In this document: positions 32,947-42,433 of the stretch, piece by piece | How the letters are laid out: each line of letters opens with the position of its first letter | How positions within the stretch are numbered: position 1 is the first letter of the stretch | The notes under the pieces: model-generated | What the model was told of the DNA's origin: nothing | Database searches by the model: none | The model's input: only the letters and a program-made list of their open reading frames with translations | Position numbers and translations under genes: made by a program | NCBI RefSeq assembly: GCF_000384295.1 | Contig: NZ_KB913037.1 | Location: 2,213,975-2,277,974, forward strand | DNA from: Amycolatopsis balhimycina FH 1894 | GTDB lineage: Bacteria; Actinomycetota; Actinomycetes; Mycobacteriales; Pseudonocardiaceae | Direction of reading: 5' to 3' | Length of the DNA stretch: 64,000 nt

Positions 32947-35348
32947 AGCGGCAGCAGTTCTGCGAGGACTGGACCGTCCGCCCGAAGGTGAACGAGTTCG
33001 CCGAGCTCGGTGTTTCACCCCCCGAGGAGACCGTCACCCTGCCGCACGACGCCGTCATCGGCACACCTCGTGATCCCGAAAACGGTGACGGCGCTCCCAC
33101 CGGCTTCTACCGCGGCGGCACCTGGGAGTACACGAAGAAGTTCTTCGTGCCCGAGGACTACGCCGCCAAACGGGTCCGGATCGACTTCGAAGGCGTCTAC
33201 CGGTCGGCGCTGGTCTACCTCAACGGCGACCTCGCCGGCCGCTGGGCGTCCGGCTACACCGGCTTCTCGATCACGGCCGACGACTTCCTGCGCTACGGCG
33301 AGCAGAACGTGCTGCGGGTCGAGGCGCGGGCCCATCGCGATTCGCGCTGGTACTCCGGCGCGGGAATCCACCGCCCCGTCCACCTGATCGTCGCCGAGCC
33401 CGTCCACGTCGCCCTCGACGGCGTACGCGTGGTGACGCGCGACGTCGACGCCGGCCAAGCCGTCGTCGAGGTCGCCACGACGATCGAGAACGAGGACACC
33501 CGCCTCCGCACGATCACCGTCGAAACCACGCTGCTCGACGCCCAGCACAGAACCGTCGTCACGGACCAGGCGCCGGTCAGCGTGCTGTCCGGTGAGGACG
33601 CCGTCTTCCGCCAGCGCCTGGTCGTGCCGGCTCCCGCGTTGTGGAGCCCCGACACGCCATACCTCTACCGGGCGCTCGTCACCGTCCGCACCGGCGACGA
33701 CGTCCTCGACGAGGCCGAGACCACGTTCGGGATCCGTACGTTCCAGCTCGACCCGGTCCGCGGGTTCCGCGTCAACGGCGAGGTCGTCGACCTGCGGGGT
33801 GCGTGCATCCACCACGACAACGGCGTGCTCGGCGCCGCGGCGATCGGCCGGGCCGAAGAACGGCGGGTCGAGCTGCTCAAGCAAGCGGGGTTCAACGCCC
33901 TGCGCAGCGCGCACAACCCGATGAGCCGGGCCATGCTCGACGCCTGTGACCGGCTCGGCGTGCTCGTCATGGACGAGACCTTCGACATGTGGACGAGGAG
34001 CAAGAGCGACTTCGACTACGCGCTCGACTTCGCCGACTGGTGGGAACGCGACGTCGAGGCCATGGTCCGCAAGGACCAGAACCACCCCTGCGTCTTCGCC
34101 TACTCCATCGGCAACGAGATCCCCGAGGTCGGCACGCCGCACGGAGCGGTGTGGGCTCGCCGGCTCGCCGAGCGCGTGCGGGCCCTGGACGACACCCGGT
34201 TCGTGACCAGCGGCGTCAACGGCCTGCTCACCGTGCTCGACGACATCAAGACAGCAGCCGCCGAAGGCACCGGTGTCAACACGGCGATGGCGAGCTGGGG
34301 TGACGTGCTCGACCAGGTCGGTGCCTCGGACCTCGTCACCGAGCGCACCGCCGAGGTGTTCGCGACGCTCGACATCGCGGGCATGAACTACCTCGAAAGC
34401 CGCTACGAGATCGATCACGACCTGTTCCCCCACCGGGTCATCGTCGGCTCCGAAACCTTCCCCACCCACATCGACAAGCTCTGGGACCTGGTCCAGCGGC
34501 ACCCGCACGTCATCGGCGACTTCACCTGGACCGGCTGGGACTACCTCGGCGAAGCCGGCGTCGGCCGCTCCCAGTACGCGGACACCCCGGCCGGATTCAT
34601 GGGTGCCTACCCCTGGCTCACCGCCTGGTGCGGCGACATCGACATCACCGGGAACCGGCGTCCGGCGTCGTACTACCGCGAGATTGTCTTCGGACTGCGC
34701 TCGACGCCGTACCTGGCGGTCCAGCGACCGGAAAACCACGGGCGCGCCGTGGATGCCACGCCGTGGGCCTGGTCCGACGCCCTTTCGACCTGGACGTGGC
34801 CCGGCTACGAAGGCCGGCCGGTCGTCGTCGAGGTCTACAGCACCGCCGACGAAGTCGAACTGCTGCTCAACGGGAAGTCGCTCGGCCGGCGTCCGGCGGG
34901 CAGCCGGCACCGATACCGCGCGGAATTCGAGGTGCCGTACGCGCCGGGCGTCCTCCAAGCCATCGCCTCCACGGGCGAAGGTGCCGAGCTTCGGACCGCC
35001 ACCGGCGAGCCGCGTCTCGTCGCGATCGCGGACCGCCAAGTTGTCCGGGCCGACGTGGACGACCTGGCTTTCATCGACATCGCTCTCGTGGACGCCGGCG
35101 GTGTCGGCTTCACGAGCGTCGAACGCCGGGTGCGGGTCACGGTCGAGGGTCCGGGCCTGCTGCAGGGCCTCGGCAGCGGCGACCCGGCGAGCACCGAACC
35201 GTTCACCGATGACAACCACCCGACGTTCAACGGGTGTGCGCTGGCGGTGATCCGTCCCACCGGGCCCGGCGAGATCCGGATCGTCGTCACCGACGACACC
35301 GGCTTGCGTGCCGAAGTCGTGGTGACCGCGGAGAAGAGTGAGCGGTGA
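32943..35348 (+). CDS. GH2 glycosidase 1
   Basis: 801 residues. Sugar-binding, immunoglobulin-like and TIM-barrel domains in GH2 order, acid/base Glu392 in SIGNEIPE and nucleophile Glu504 in VGSETFP, then two C-terminal beta domains (STADEVELLLNGKSLGR). This layout is common in beta-galactosidase/beta-glucuronidase-like GH2 enzymes; substrate uncertain. No signal peptide. It is linked on both sides by GTGA overlaps, so production is coupled to GH3 and GH78. Confidence 0.9.
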   Translation: MKRQQFCEDWTVRPKVNEFAELGVSPPEETVTLPHDAVIGTPRDPENGDGAPTGFYRGGTWEYTKKFFVPEDYAAKRVRIDFEGVYRSALVYLNGDLAGRWASGYTGFSITADDFLRYGEQNVLRVEARAHRDSRWYSGAGIHRPVHLIVAEPVHVALDGVRVVTRDVDAGQAVVEVATTIENEDTRLRTITVETTLLDAQHRTVVTDQAPVSVLSGEDAVFRQRLVVPAPALWSPDTPYLYRALVTVRTGDDVLDEAETTFGIRTFQLDPVRGFRVNGEVVDLRGACIHHDNGVLGAAAIGRAEERRVELLKQAGFNALRSAHNPMSRAMLDACDRLGVLVMDETFDMWTRSKSDFDYALDFADWWERDVEAMVRKDQNHPCVFAYSIGNEIPEVGTPHGAVWARRLAERVRALDDTRFVTSGVNGLLTVLDDIKTAAAEGTGVNTAMASWGDVLDQVGASDLVTERTAEVFATLDIAGMNYLESRYEIDHDLFPHRVIVGSETFPTHIDKLWDLVQRHPHVIGDFTWTGWDYLGEAGVGRSQYADTPAGFMGAYPWLTAWCGDIDITGNRRPASYYREIVFGLRSTPYLAVQRPENHGRAVDATPWAWSDALSTWTWPGYEGRPVVVEVYSTADEVELLLNGKSLGRRPAGSRHRYRAEFEVPYAPGVLQAIASTGEGAELRTATGEPRLVAIADRQVVRADVDDLAFIDIALVDAGGVGFTSVERRVRVTVEGPGLLQGLGSGDPASTEPFTDDNHPTFNGCALAVIRPTGPGEIRIVVTDDTGLRAEVVVTAEKSER

Positions 35349-37798
35349 CGACGCCGACCGCCTGGCACGCGTCCTTCGCCGCACCCCCGGCGCCGGGCAG
35401 CGCTGCGCCGTACTTCCGGCGCGAGTTCACCGCCACAGCGCCCCGGCGCGCGACGCTGTACGTCACCGGGCTCGGCATCGTCGAGCCCTACCTCAACGGC
35501 GTCCGTGTCGGCGACGAAGTGCTCGCGCCGGGCTGGACCTCCTACCGCCATCGACTGCACGTGAGCCGCCACGACGTCACCGGCCTGATTCGAGAAGGCG
35601 CGAACGCCGTCGGCGCGATCGTCGGTGACGGCTGGGCAGTGGGCCGGATCGGGTACGAGGGCAGAGGCAACCACTACACCGACCGGCCCGCCCTGTTCCT
35701 TCAACTGGAGCTCGACTACGGCGACCGCACGGAAATCGTCAGCTCGGCGGAGGAGTTCCGCTGCGGGACCGGCTCGGTGCTCGCGGGTGATCTACTCGAC
35801 GGCGAGACCTACGACGCGCGGCTCGAACCCGAGGGCTGGAGCACGCCCGGATTCGACGACCGGAGCTGGACGCCGGCCACCCCGTTCGACTGGGACCTCG
35901 GCACGCTGGTCACTACCGAGGCGCAGCCGATCCGGCGGATCGAGGAACTCGCCCCCGTCTCGGTGACGACGAGCCCGTCCGGCAAGAAGATCGTCGACTT
36001 CGGGCAGAACATCGCCGGCTGGGTCCGCATCACGACCTCCGGCGCCACCGGGACGACGATCACCCTGCGGCATGCGGAACTCCTCTCCGGCGGCGAGTTG
36101 GACACCACGAGCCTGCGCACTGCGGCGGCAACCGATCGTTACACCTGCCGGGGCGGTGGGGAGACCTGGGAGCCCCGATTCACCTTCCACGGTTTCCGCT
36201 ACGCCGAGGTGGACGGGCCGTTCGACGAGGTCCGGGCCGTGGTCGTGCACAGCGACATGCCCCGGACGGGCTGGTTAGACTCCTCGCACGACCTGCTCAA
36301 CCGCCTGCACGCCAACGTCGTCTGGTCGATGCGCGGCAACTTCGTCGGCGTGCCGACCGACTGCCCGCAACGGGACGAACGGCTCGGCTGGACCGGAGAC
36401 ATCAACGCGTTCGGCCCCACCGCGGCGTTCCTGTACGACGTGCGCGGAGTGCTCGGCTCCTGGCTTGAGGACCTGGCCGCCGAGCAGCGGGCCAAGGGTT
36501 ACGTGTCCATGGTCGTCCCGGACGTGCTGTCCACTCCGGCGCCGCCGACGGCGTTGTGGAGTGATGCCGCGGTCAGCGTCCCGTGGGCCCTCTACCGGGA
36601 GTACGGCGACGCGGAAATCCTGCGACGTCAGTACGACTCCATGACTACCTTCGTCCGCGACGTCGAAGGACGGCTCGACGAGAACGGGCTGTGGAGCAGC
36701 GGGTACCAGTTCGGCGACTGGCTCGACCCCGACGCGCCTGACGAGGACGCGGCGGGTGGCAAGACCGACCGGTACCTCGTCGCCGGGGCATTCCTGTGCC
36801 GCGTGACCAGGGAGATGGCCGACACCGCGGCGGTGCTCAGGCAGGACGAGGACGCCCACCACTTCACGACGCTCGCCGAACGGGTGCGAGACGACTTCCG
36901 CCGCGAGTACGTCACCGCCGCCGGCCGGGTCAGCGGCGAGACCGTCACCGCGTATGCGCTCGCCATCTGCTTCGGCATCCTGGATGCTGCGCAGGAAGTC
37001 CACGCCGGTCACCAGCTCGCACGGCTGGTGACCAAGGCCGATTACCGGATCTCCACCGGGTTCGCGGGCACCCCGCACGTCTGCGAGGCTCTCAGCCGTA
37101 CCGGTCACCTCGAAGAGGCCTACCTGGTCCTCCTCGAAACCGGCTGCCCGTCGTTCCTGTACCCGGTCACCATGGGCGCCACCACGATCTGGGAACGCTG
37201 GGACGCCATCCGCCCGGACGGCACCCTCCACTCGACCGGGCTGGACTCCCAAAACCACTATGCGCTCGGAGCGGTCGCGAACTGGCTGCACCGCGTCGTC
37301 GGCGGCCTCACTCCCCTCGAACCCGGCTACCGCACCATGCGCATCGCACCCCGGCCCGGTGGCGGACTCACCCACGCGACGCTTACGCACGACACCGTCC
37401 ACGGCCGGGTCACGGTCGCCTGGCGCGCCGACGACGACCGCATGTGCCTGGAGATCACGATCCCCGAGGCAACCACCGCAACGGTCGTGCTGCCGCAGCA
37501 CCCCGACGGCCTGGTGGAGGAAGTCACCGCGGGCGATCACGCGTGGGAGTACGAACTGCCCCGGCCACCACAGCGCGAGTACACATTGGACACTCCACTC
37601 GAGACACTGGCCGGGGATCCGGAGGTCTGGCGCGCGGTCTCGGCCGTGTTCGGCAGGCACCTCCCCCACGTCCCGATCGACGGCACCACCCCCGATGTCT
37701 CGCTCAACACCGTGCTCGGGTACTTCCCGGAAACGCCGTCCGACCTGGAATCCGACCTCGTCGCCGCGATCGGCGGCGCCAAGCACGTCAGCCACTGA
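35345..37798 (+). CDS. GH78 alpha-L-rhamnosidase 3
   Basis: 817 residues, paralogue of the enzyme at 18723 over its whole length. Catalytic motif DCPQRDERLGWTGD from Asp339 (acid candidate Glu345) and TIWERWD with Glu617. It carries the same C-terminal tail type (TLDTPLETLAGDPEVWRAV, then SLNTVLGYFPE). GTG start overlapping the GH2 stop. Having one such paralogue in each operon suggests the two operons arose partly by duplication. Confidence 0.9.
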   Translation: MTTPTAWHASFAAPPAPGSAAPYFRREFTATAPRRATLYVTGLGIVEPYLNGVRVGDEVLAPGWTSYRHRLHVSRHDVTGLIREGANAVGAIVGDGWAVGRIGYEGRGNHYTDRPALFLQLELDYGDRTEIVSSAEEFRCGTGSVLAGDLLDGETYDARLEPEGWSTPGFDDRSWTPATPFDWDLGTLVTTEAQPIRRIEELAPVSVTTSPSGKKIVDFGQNIAGWVRITTSGATGTTITLRHAELLSGGELDTTSLRTAAATDRYTCRGGGETWEPRFTFHGFRYAEVDGPFDEVRAVVVHSDMPRTGWLDSSHDLLNRLHANVVWSMRGNFVGVPTDCPQRDERLGWTGDINAFGPTAAFLYDVRGVLGSWLEDLAAEQRAKGYVSMVVPDVLSTPAPPTALWSDAAVSVPWALYREYGDAEILRRQYDSMTTFVRDVEGRLDENGLWSSGYQFGDWLDPDAPDEDAAGGKTDRYLVAGAFLCRVTREMADTAAVLRQDEDAHHFTTLAERVRDDFRREYVTAAGRVSGETVTAYALAICFGILDAAQEVHAGHQLARLVTKADYRISTGFAGTPHVCEALSRTGHLEEAYLVLLETGCPSFLYPVTMGATTIWERWDAIRPDGTLHSTGLDSQNHYALGAVANWLHRVVGGLTPLEPGYRTMRIAPRPGGGLTHATLTHDTVHGRVTVAWRADDDRMCLEITIPEATTATVVLPQHPDGLVEEVTAGDHAWEYELPRPPQREYTLDTPLETLAGDPEVWRAVSAVFGRHLPHVPIDGTTPDVSLNTVLGYFPETPSDLESDLVAAIGGAKHVSH

Positions 37799-37811
37799 AA
37801 GGACCTTCGCC

Positions 37812-40451
37812 TTGCCTTCCCCACCGCCCTACCGTGACGTGTCGCTGCCGGTCGGCGACCGGGTCGCGGACCTGCTCGGCCGGATGACCCTCGATGAGAA
37901 AGCCGCGCAGCTCACCGCACCCACCGCGCCGGCGGTCGACGTCCACGAGCCGCCGTCCACTGGATGGGGTGGCGTCGTCGCCGCGCTGGCGAGCGTCGAA
38001 GCGTCCCCGCGCGAGATCGCCGCCGCGGTCAACGAGCTGCAGCGCAAGCACGTCGAGGACACCCGGCTGGGCATCCCCGTCCTCGTCGCCGAGGAAGCCC
38101 TGGTCGGACTGAAGATCCACGGCGCGACCGTGTTCCCCGACGCAATCGCCCAGGCCGCCACCTGGGACCCGGAGCTGATCGAGCGGATGGGCACCGCCAT
38201 CGGGATCCAGATGGCCCGCACCGGCGCACGTCAAGCGCTGTCGCCGCTGGCCGACACGACCCGGGACCCCCGCTGGGGCCGGGTGGAGGAGACCTACGGT
38301 GAAGAGCCGTACCTCGTCGGCTCGATGGCCACCGCGTTCGTCCGTGGCCTGCAGGAGGCGGACGCCGAGACGCCGCTCGTCGCCACGGTGAAGCACTTCC
38401 TCGGCTACAGCGCCAGCGCCGGTGGCCGCAACACCGAATCGGCGTCGATCGGCCCGCGCGAACTGCGGGAGGTCCACTCGGTCCCGTTCGAGATGGTGAT
38501 CCGCGACGGCAGGGCACGCGGCATCATGCCGGCGTACGTCGACATCGACGGCGTTCCGGTGACCGGCTCCCGCGAGTACCTCACCGACCTGCTCCACGGC
38601 GAGCTGGGCTTCCACGGGCTGGTCATGTCCGACCTCGGCGCCGTCAACCAGCTCTACACCAAGCACGGCACCGCACACGGCGACGCGGCCGCCAGCGCCC
38701 AGGCCGTGCAGGCCGGGGTGCACCTGGACCTCGTCCCCAGGCTGACGACCCACCACCTGATCGAGGCGGTCGAGTCTGGGCTCCTCCCGGTGGAAGACCT
38801 GGACCGGGCCGTGAGCACCGTGCTGCGGACGAAGTTCGAGCTGGGCCTGTTCGAGCGGCCCTACGTCGAACTGGACGCGGTGCCGGAAACCCTCGACCCG
38901 GCGGAAACCCGCGCCCTCTCCCGCACGATCGCCGAGCAGTCGGTCGTCCTGCTCCGCAACGAGCCGGTCGACGGCACTCCCCTGCTTCCGCTCGACCCGG
39001 ACACCAGGACGATCGCGGTGATCGGCCCGAACGCCGACCGCCTGCTGGGCCAGCTGGGCAACTACAGCTACCCGGTGCTCGAAAGCATGGCGAAGCGATT
39101 CGCGCTCGCCGCCGACCCGACGGCCCGTGCGGACGAGGCCGCCGAATTCGCCGGCAACACGGGACCGGACCAAGCGCGCCTGATGGTGGAGTCGGTCCCC
39201 GTGGTCACGTTCCTCGACGGGATCCGCGCCCGGGCCCGCGATGCGACAGTGCGGTACGAGCGCGGATGTCCCATCCAAGACGAGGACCGCTCGGGCATTC
39301 CCGCGGCCGTCGAAGCGGCGAAGTCCGCGGACGTCGCCGTGGTCGTCGTCGGGGACCAAGGGGGAATCAACGCCTTCGGCACCGTCGGCGAGGGCCTGGA
39401 CAGCGCCACCTGCGAGCTGCCCGGCGTGCAGCGGGAACTGGTCGAGGCAGTCCTGGCCACGGGCACGCCGACCGTCGTCGTGCTCAGCCACGGACGGCCG
39501 TACTCGCTGAAGTGGATGGCCGACTCCGTTCCGGCGATCGTGACGAGCTGGTTCGGCGGCGAGGAGGCCGGCAGCGCCACCGCGGCCGTGCTCTTCGGTG
39601 ACGTCAACCCCGGCGGTCGGCTGCCCATCTCGTTCCTCGACTTCGCCGGCAGCGCGCCCCTGCCGTACTGGCGAGCGGCCCAGACACCCCCGTACATCGA
39701 AGGGCGTGCCGGAGCGACGTTCCCGTTCGGACACGGCCTGAGCTACACGGACTTCGAGTACCGCGACATGGAGATCAAGCAGCCGGAGGTCCCGACCGAT
39801 GGTGCGGTCGAGCTCTCGTTCACCGTGGTGAATGTCGGCGAGCGGGCCGGAGACGAGGTCGTCCAGGTGTACGGGCAGGACGTGACCGGCCGGACCGTGC
39901 GCCCCCGGCGCAAGCTGGTCGCCTTCCGGCGGCTGTCGCTGGAAGCCGGCGAGGGCGCGCGGATCACGGCGACCGTGCCCGCGAGCCTGTTCGCGCTGTG
40001 GGACCCCCGCGAGGGCTGGCTCGTCGAGCCGGGGAAGATCAAGTTCTTCATCGGCGGGTCGTCCGCCCAGGTTCGGCTGCGCACGTCGGTCACGCTGACC
40101 GGTGACGTGCACCGGCCGGGCCGGGAGCGCCCGCTCACCAGCTCGGTGTCGGCGGTCCCGGTGGACCCCGATGTCGAGACGGTCACGCGGAGCGCCGCTT
40201 CGTTCCGTGCTGCGGGTCCGCTCTCCGGCGACAACACCGTTCTGGAGTGGCTCGAGCACCCGATCGGCGGCGAGCTGCTGCGCGGCCTGCTCCAGGGAGC
40301 GGACGAAGAGACCCTCGCCCCGGCGTTCGGGATGCCGCTCACGCAGATGGCGATGTACAGCGGCGGCCGGTTCCCGGCCGAGACCGTCGATCGGCTCGTT
40401 GCGGAGGTGCACGCCGGGATGCCGGCGCCGGAGGGAGGTCCGGCCCGGTGA
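37812..40451 (+). CDS. GH3 glycosidase 3 (xylosidase/glucosidase type)
   Basis: 879 residues of a different GH3 subgroup from the other two in this block: KHFLGYSASAGGRN, RELREVHSVPFE and nucleophile Asp274 in VMSDLGAV resemble bacterial beta-xylosidase/beta-glucosidase enzymes. It has an alpha/beta sandwich with an insert (about 430-480), a fibronectin-III domain, and the helical tail (NTVLEWLEHPIGGELL to PAETVDRLVAEV). The start is TTG at 37812 after AAAGGACC. Last gene of the second operon. Confidence 0.88.
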   Translation: MPSPPPYRDVSLPVGDRVADLLGRMTLDEKAAQLTAPTAPAVDVHEPPSTGWGGVVAALASVEASPREIAAAVNELQRKHVEDTRLGIPVLVAEEALVGLKIHGATVFPDAIAQAATWDPELIERMGTAIGIQMARTGARQALSPLADTTRDPRWGRVEETYGEEPYLVGSMATAFVRGLQEADAETPLVATVKHFLGYSASAGGRNTESASIGPRELREVHSVPFEMVIRDGRARGIMPAYVDIDGVPVTGSREYLTDLLHGELGFHGLVMSDLGAVNQLYTKHGTAHGDAAASAQAVQAGVHLDLVPRLTTHHLIEAVESGLLPVEDLDRAVSTVLRTKFELGLFERPYVELDAVPETLDPAETRALSRTIAEQSVVLLRNEPVDGTPLLPLDPDTRTIAVIGPNADRLLGQLGNYSYPVLESMAKRFALAADPTARADEAAEFAGNTGPDQARLMVESVPVVTFLDGIRARARDATVRYERGCPIQDEDRSGIPAAVEAAKSADVAVVVVGDQGGINAFGTVGEGLDSATCELPGVQRELVEAVLATGTPTVVVLSHGRPYSLKWMADSVPAIVTSWFGGEEAGSATAAVLFGDVNPGGRLPISFLDFAGSAPLPYWRAAQTPPYIEGRAGATFPFGHGLSYTDFEYRDMEIKQPEVPTDGAVELSFTVVNVGERAGDEVVQVYGQDVTGRTVRPRRKLVAFRRLSLEAGEGARITATVPASLFALWDPREGWLVEPGKIKFFIGGSSAQVRLRTSVTLTGDVHRPGRERPLTSSVSAVPVDPDVETVTRSAASFRAAGPLSGDNTVLEWLEHPIGGELLRGLLQGADEETLAPAFGMPLTQMAMYSGGRFPAETVDRLVAEVHAGMPAPEGGPAR

Positions 40452-40455
40452 GATC

Positions 40456-40660
40456 CGCCTGGTTCCGCGCCTGCCGCAGCGGGCGCCAGGCGCGGAACCA
40501 GTTCACTAGCGGAGTCAGGCCGTAGTCGACGTGACCACGGGCCATCCGGAGTTGGGCGATCGAGCAAGCCGGCGCGGGGGATTCCGATGGTCGAGTCCCC
40601 CGTTGGCGAACGCCCCGCCGTGCAGCCACACCAGGCGTGCAGCACCACCGTGGGTTCTCC
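40456..40660 (-). pseudogene. Alpha/beta hydrolase remnant
   Basis: Two frames together read LVWLHGGAFANGGLD and then, after a shift, HVDYGLTPLVNWFRAWRPL: the oxyanion HGG motif and the next strand of an HSL-type esterase, similar in kind to the intact gene at 16362. The nucleophile elbow and everything after it are missing. A gene relic at the seam between the sugar block and the oxidation block. Confidence 0.55.
40459..40501 (+). terminator. Hairpin terminator after the second glycoside operon
   Basis: A perfect 15-bp stem, CTGGTTCCGCGCCTG with its complement, loop 13 bases, beginning 7 bases after the GH3 stop. No U-tract. The same bases also belong to the C-terminal coding remnant of a decayed hydrolase on the other strand. 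Confidence 0.75.
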
Positions 40661-40701
40661 GGCCACCGATTGGCCCCCAGGCGCGTTCGAAGGGAGACCT
40701 T

Positions 40702-41174
40702 TCAGTCTTCCAATACCAAGCCAAGGGCCTGGGCGAACGCGCGGAAGACAGCTGCAGCAGCTGGACATTGCTGATCCGCACACCGGCCAGCGAGTCGAAC
40801 CCACGTTGGTCAGCTTCGCCTCCGCGAAATCGACGTCCTGCATGACACAGTCGGTGAACGTGACGTCACGAAGGTCGGCGTTCCGCAGATTGGTTCCGAC
40901 CAGCTTGCATGCTCGTCTCGGCGAAGTCGGCCCCGTTCATCCGGCAGTTGTCGATCCACACGTCGTTGAACCGGCTTCGCCGCAGGTGGGCGTGGTCGAA
41001 CTCGACGCCGGTGAACGCGGACTCCAGGTAGCGGCCGCCGCCGGCGTGGACACGCTCGAATGAAAGGTCCTGGAACAGGGCGGTGTCGAACTCGTCTCCC
41101 TGCTCCGGGAGGTGCTCCTCCGCTTGCAGGTGGGGGAAGTAGGGCAGGTCTTCGATGCTGCGAGATTCGGGCAC
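40702..41174 (-). pseudogene. Pentapeptide-repeat protein with several frameshifts
   Basis: GTG at 41174. The first 90 residues are open (LPEQGDEFDTALFQDLSFERVHAGG to NCRMNGADFAETSM). The frame then shifts near 40910 (KLVGTNLRNADLRDVTFTDC), again near 40795 (DSLAGVRISNVQLLQLSS) and once more before the end (FAQALGLVLED). It would have been about 155 residues. Several independent shifts make a sequence error unlikely. Confidence 0.7.
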
Positions 41175-41182
41175 TGCTCACC

Positions 41183-42433
41183 TCAGATCGCGTTCGGCAC
41201 TTCGGTTACCCGGCGGCCAAGAGCTTCCTTCAGGGACAGGCTCGTGTCCTCGGCCACCTCTCGCGGCAACGAAACTCCCGTTCCGAGTGCCCTGCGCAGC
41301 AACAGGAATTCGGCAGGACCGTTGATGCATTCGACGGCAACCAGGTCTGCGCCACGGTACCGCAGGACGTTCATCCGTCCTGGCCGGCCGCGACGGATGA
41401 CGATGTCGTCGTCCGCTCGGGCCAGCCCGGCGATCTGGAGCTTGAGCGGGCCTTGATCGGACCAGAACCACGGCACGCTCCGGTACGGCCGTGGCTCGCC
41501 GAGGAGGGTGGTCGCGGCGGCCTTGGCCTGCTCGACGGCGTTGTCCACGCTCTCCAGCCGCAACCGCAGTGCCGGGTGCGGCGACGGACCGGGCAGGTTC
41601 GCGCAATCGCCCACAGCCAGGGTGCGGCCGTCGGAGGCGAGCGAGTGCTCGTTCACGACGATGCCGTTGTCGCAGGCGAGACCGGCGGCGCGGGCGAGAT
41701 CGTCCCGGGGACGCGCGCCGACACCGACCAGAACCAGCTGGGCCGGCAGTTCCCGGCCGTCTTCCAGCACGACCGCGTTGACGGCACCCTCACCACGCAC
41801 CCGGCGGGGCCGCACGCCGGTGAGGATCTGCACACCGGCCGCGCTGTGTGCGGTCTCGACGAAGCCGGCCGTGGTGGTGCTGACGACCCGGTTCATCAGC
41901 GCGGGCGCCGCCTCCACCACGGTGGTCCGCACACCCGCCGCGGTCGCCGTGGCAGCCACCTCGAGGCCGATGAACCCGCCGCCGATCACGACGAGGTCGG
42001 TGACGGCCGCCAGGCGCTGCGCGAGAACACCCGCGTCCCGGACGTCCCGGAGCGTCACGACTCCGTCGAGATCGGCACCGTCGATCGGCAGGGGCCGTGG
42101 TTCAGCACCCGTCGCCAGCACGAGGCGGTCGTACGGCCAACGCCGTCCAGACGCCGAAACCGCCTCCTCGCCGGACAGATCCAGATGACTGATCTGCTCG
42201 TCCAGGACGAGGTCGATTCCCTGCTCCGCGTAGAAGGACGGCGTGCGCAGCACGAGAGATTCGACCGTGGCCTCGCCCTTGAGGAACGCCTTCGACAACG
42301 CAGGGCGCGCATAGGGCGCGTGCGGTTCCTGCCCGATCAGGGTGATCGGACCGGCCCAGCCGAGTTCACGGGCGCAGCTCGCCACCTGCACCCCCGCCTG
42401 GCCAGCACCGACCACGAGCAACCGACCGCTCAC
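41183..42433 (-). CDS. Ferredoxin reductase (FAD/NAD-dependent) for the P450 system
   Basis: 416 residues. FAD motif VVGAGQAG at the N-terminus, second nucleotide motif VVIGGGFIGLEVAATA in the middle, and TLAVGDCANLP for FAD, as in putidaredoxin reductase/rubredoxin reductase-type proteins. Start GTG at 42433, overlapping the ferredoxin stop (GTGA). It passes electrons from NAD(P)H to the ferredoxin encoded just upstream, which feeds the P450. Last gene of the nine-gene operon. Confidence 0.9.
   Translation of the reverse strand: MSGRLLVVGAGQAGVQVASCARELGWAGPITLIGQEPHAPYARPALSKAFLKGEATVESLVLRTPSFYAEQGIDLVLDEQISHLDLSGEEAVSASGRRWPYDRLVLATGAEPRPLPIDGADLDGVVTLRDVRDAGVLAQRLAAVTDLVVIGGGFIGLEVAATATAAGVRTTVVEAAPALMNRVVSTTTAGFVETAHSAAGVQILTGVRPRRVRGEGAVNAVVLEDGRELPAQLVLVGVGARPRDDLARAAGLACDNGIVVNEHSLASDGRTLAVGDCANLPGPSPHPALRLRLESVDNAVEQAKAAATTLLGEPRPYRSVPWFWSDQGPLKLQIAGLARADDDIVIRRGRPGRMNVLRYRGADLVAVECINGPAEFLLLRRALGTGVSLPREVAEDTSLSLKEALGRRVTEVPNAI

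Noticed and set aside
37788..40412. 874-residue minus-strand frame antisense to GH3
   Set aside because: Same shadow effect; composition biased, no motif, no ribosome site.
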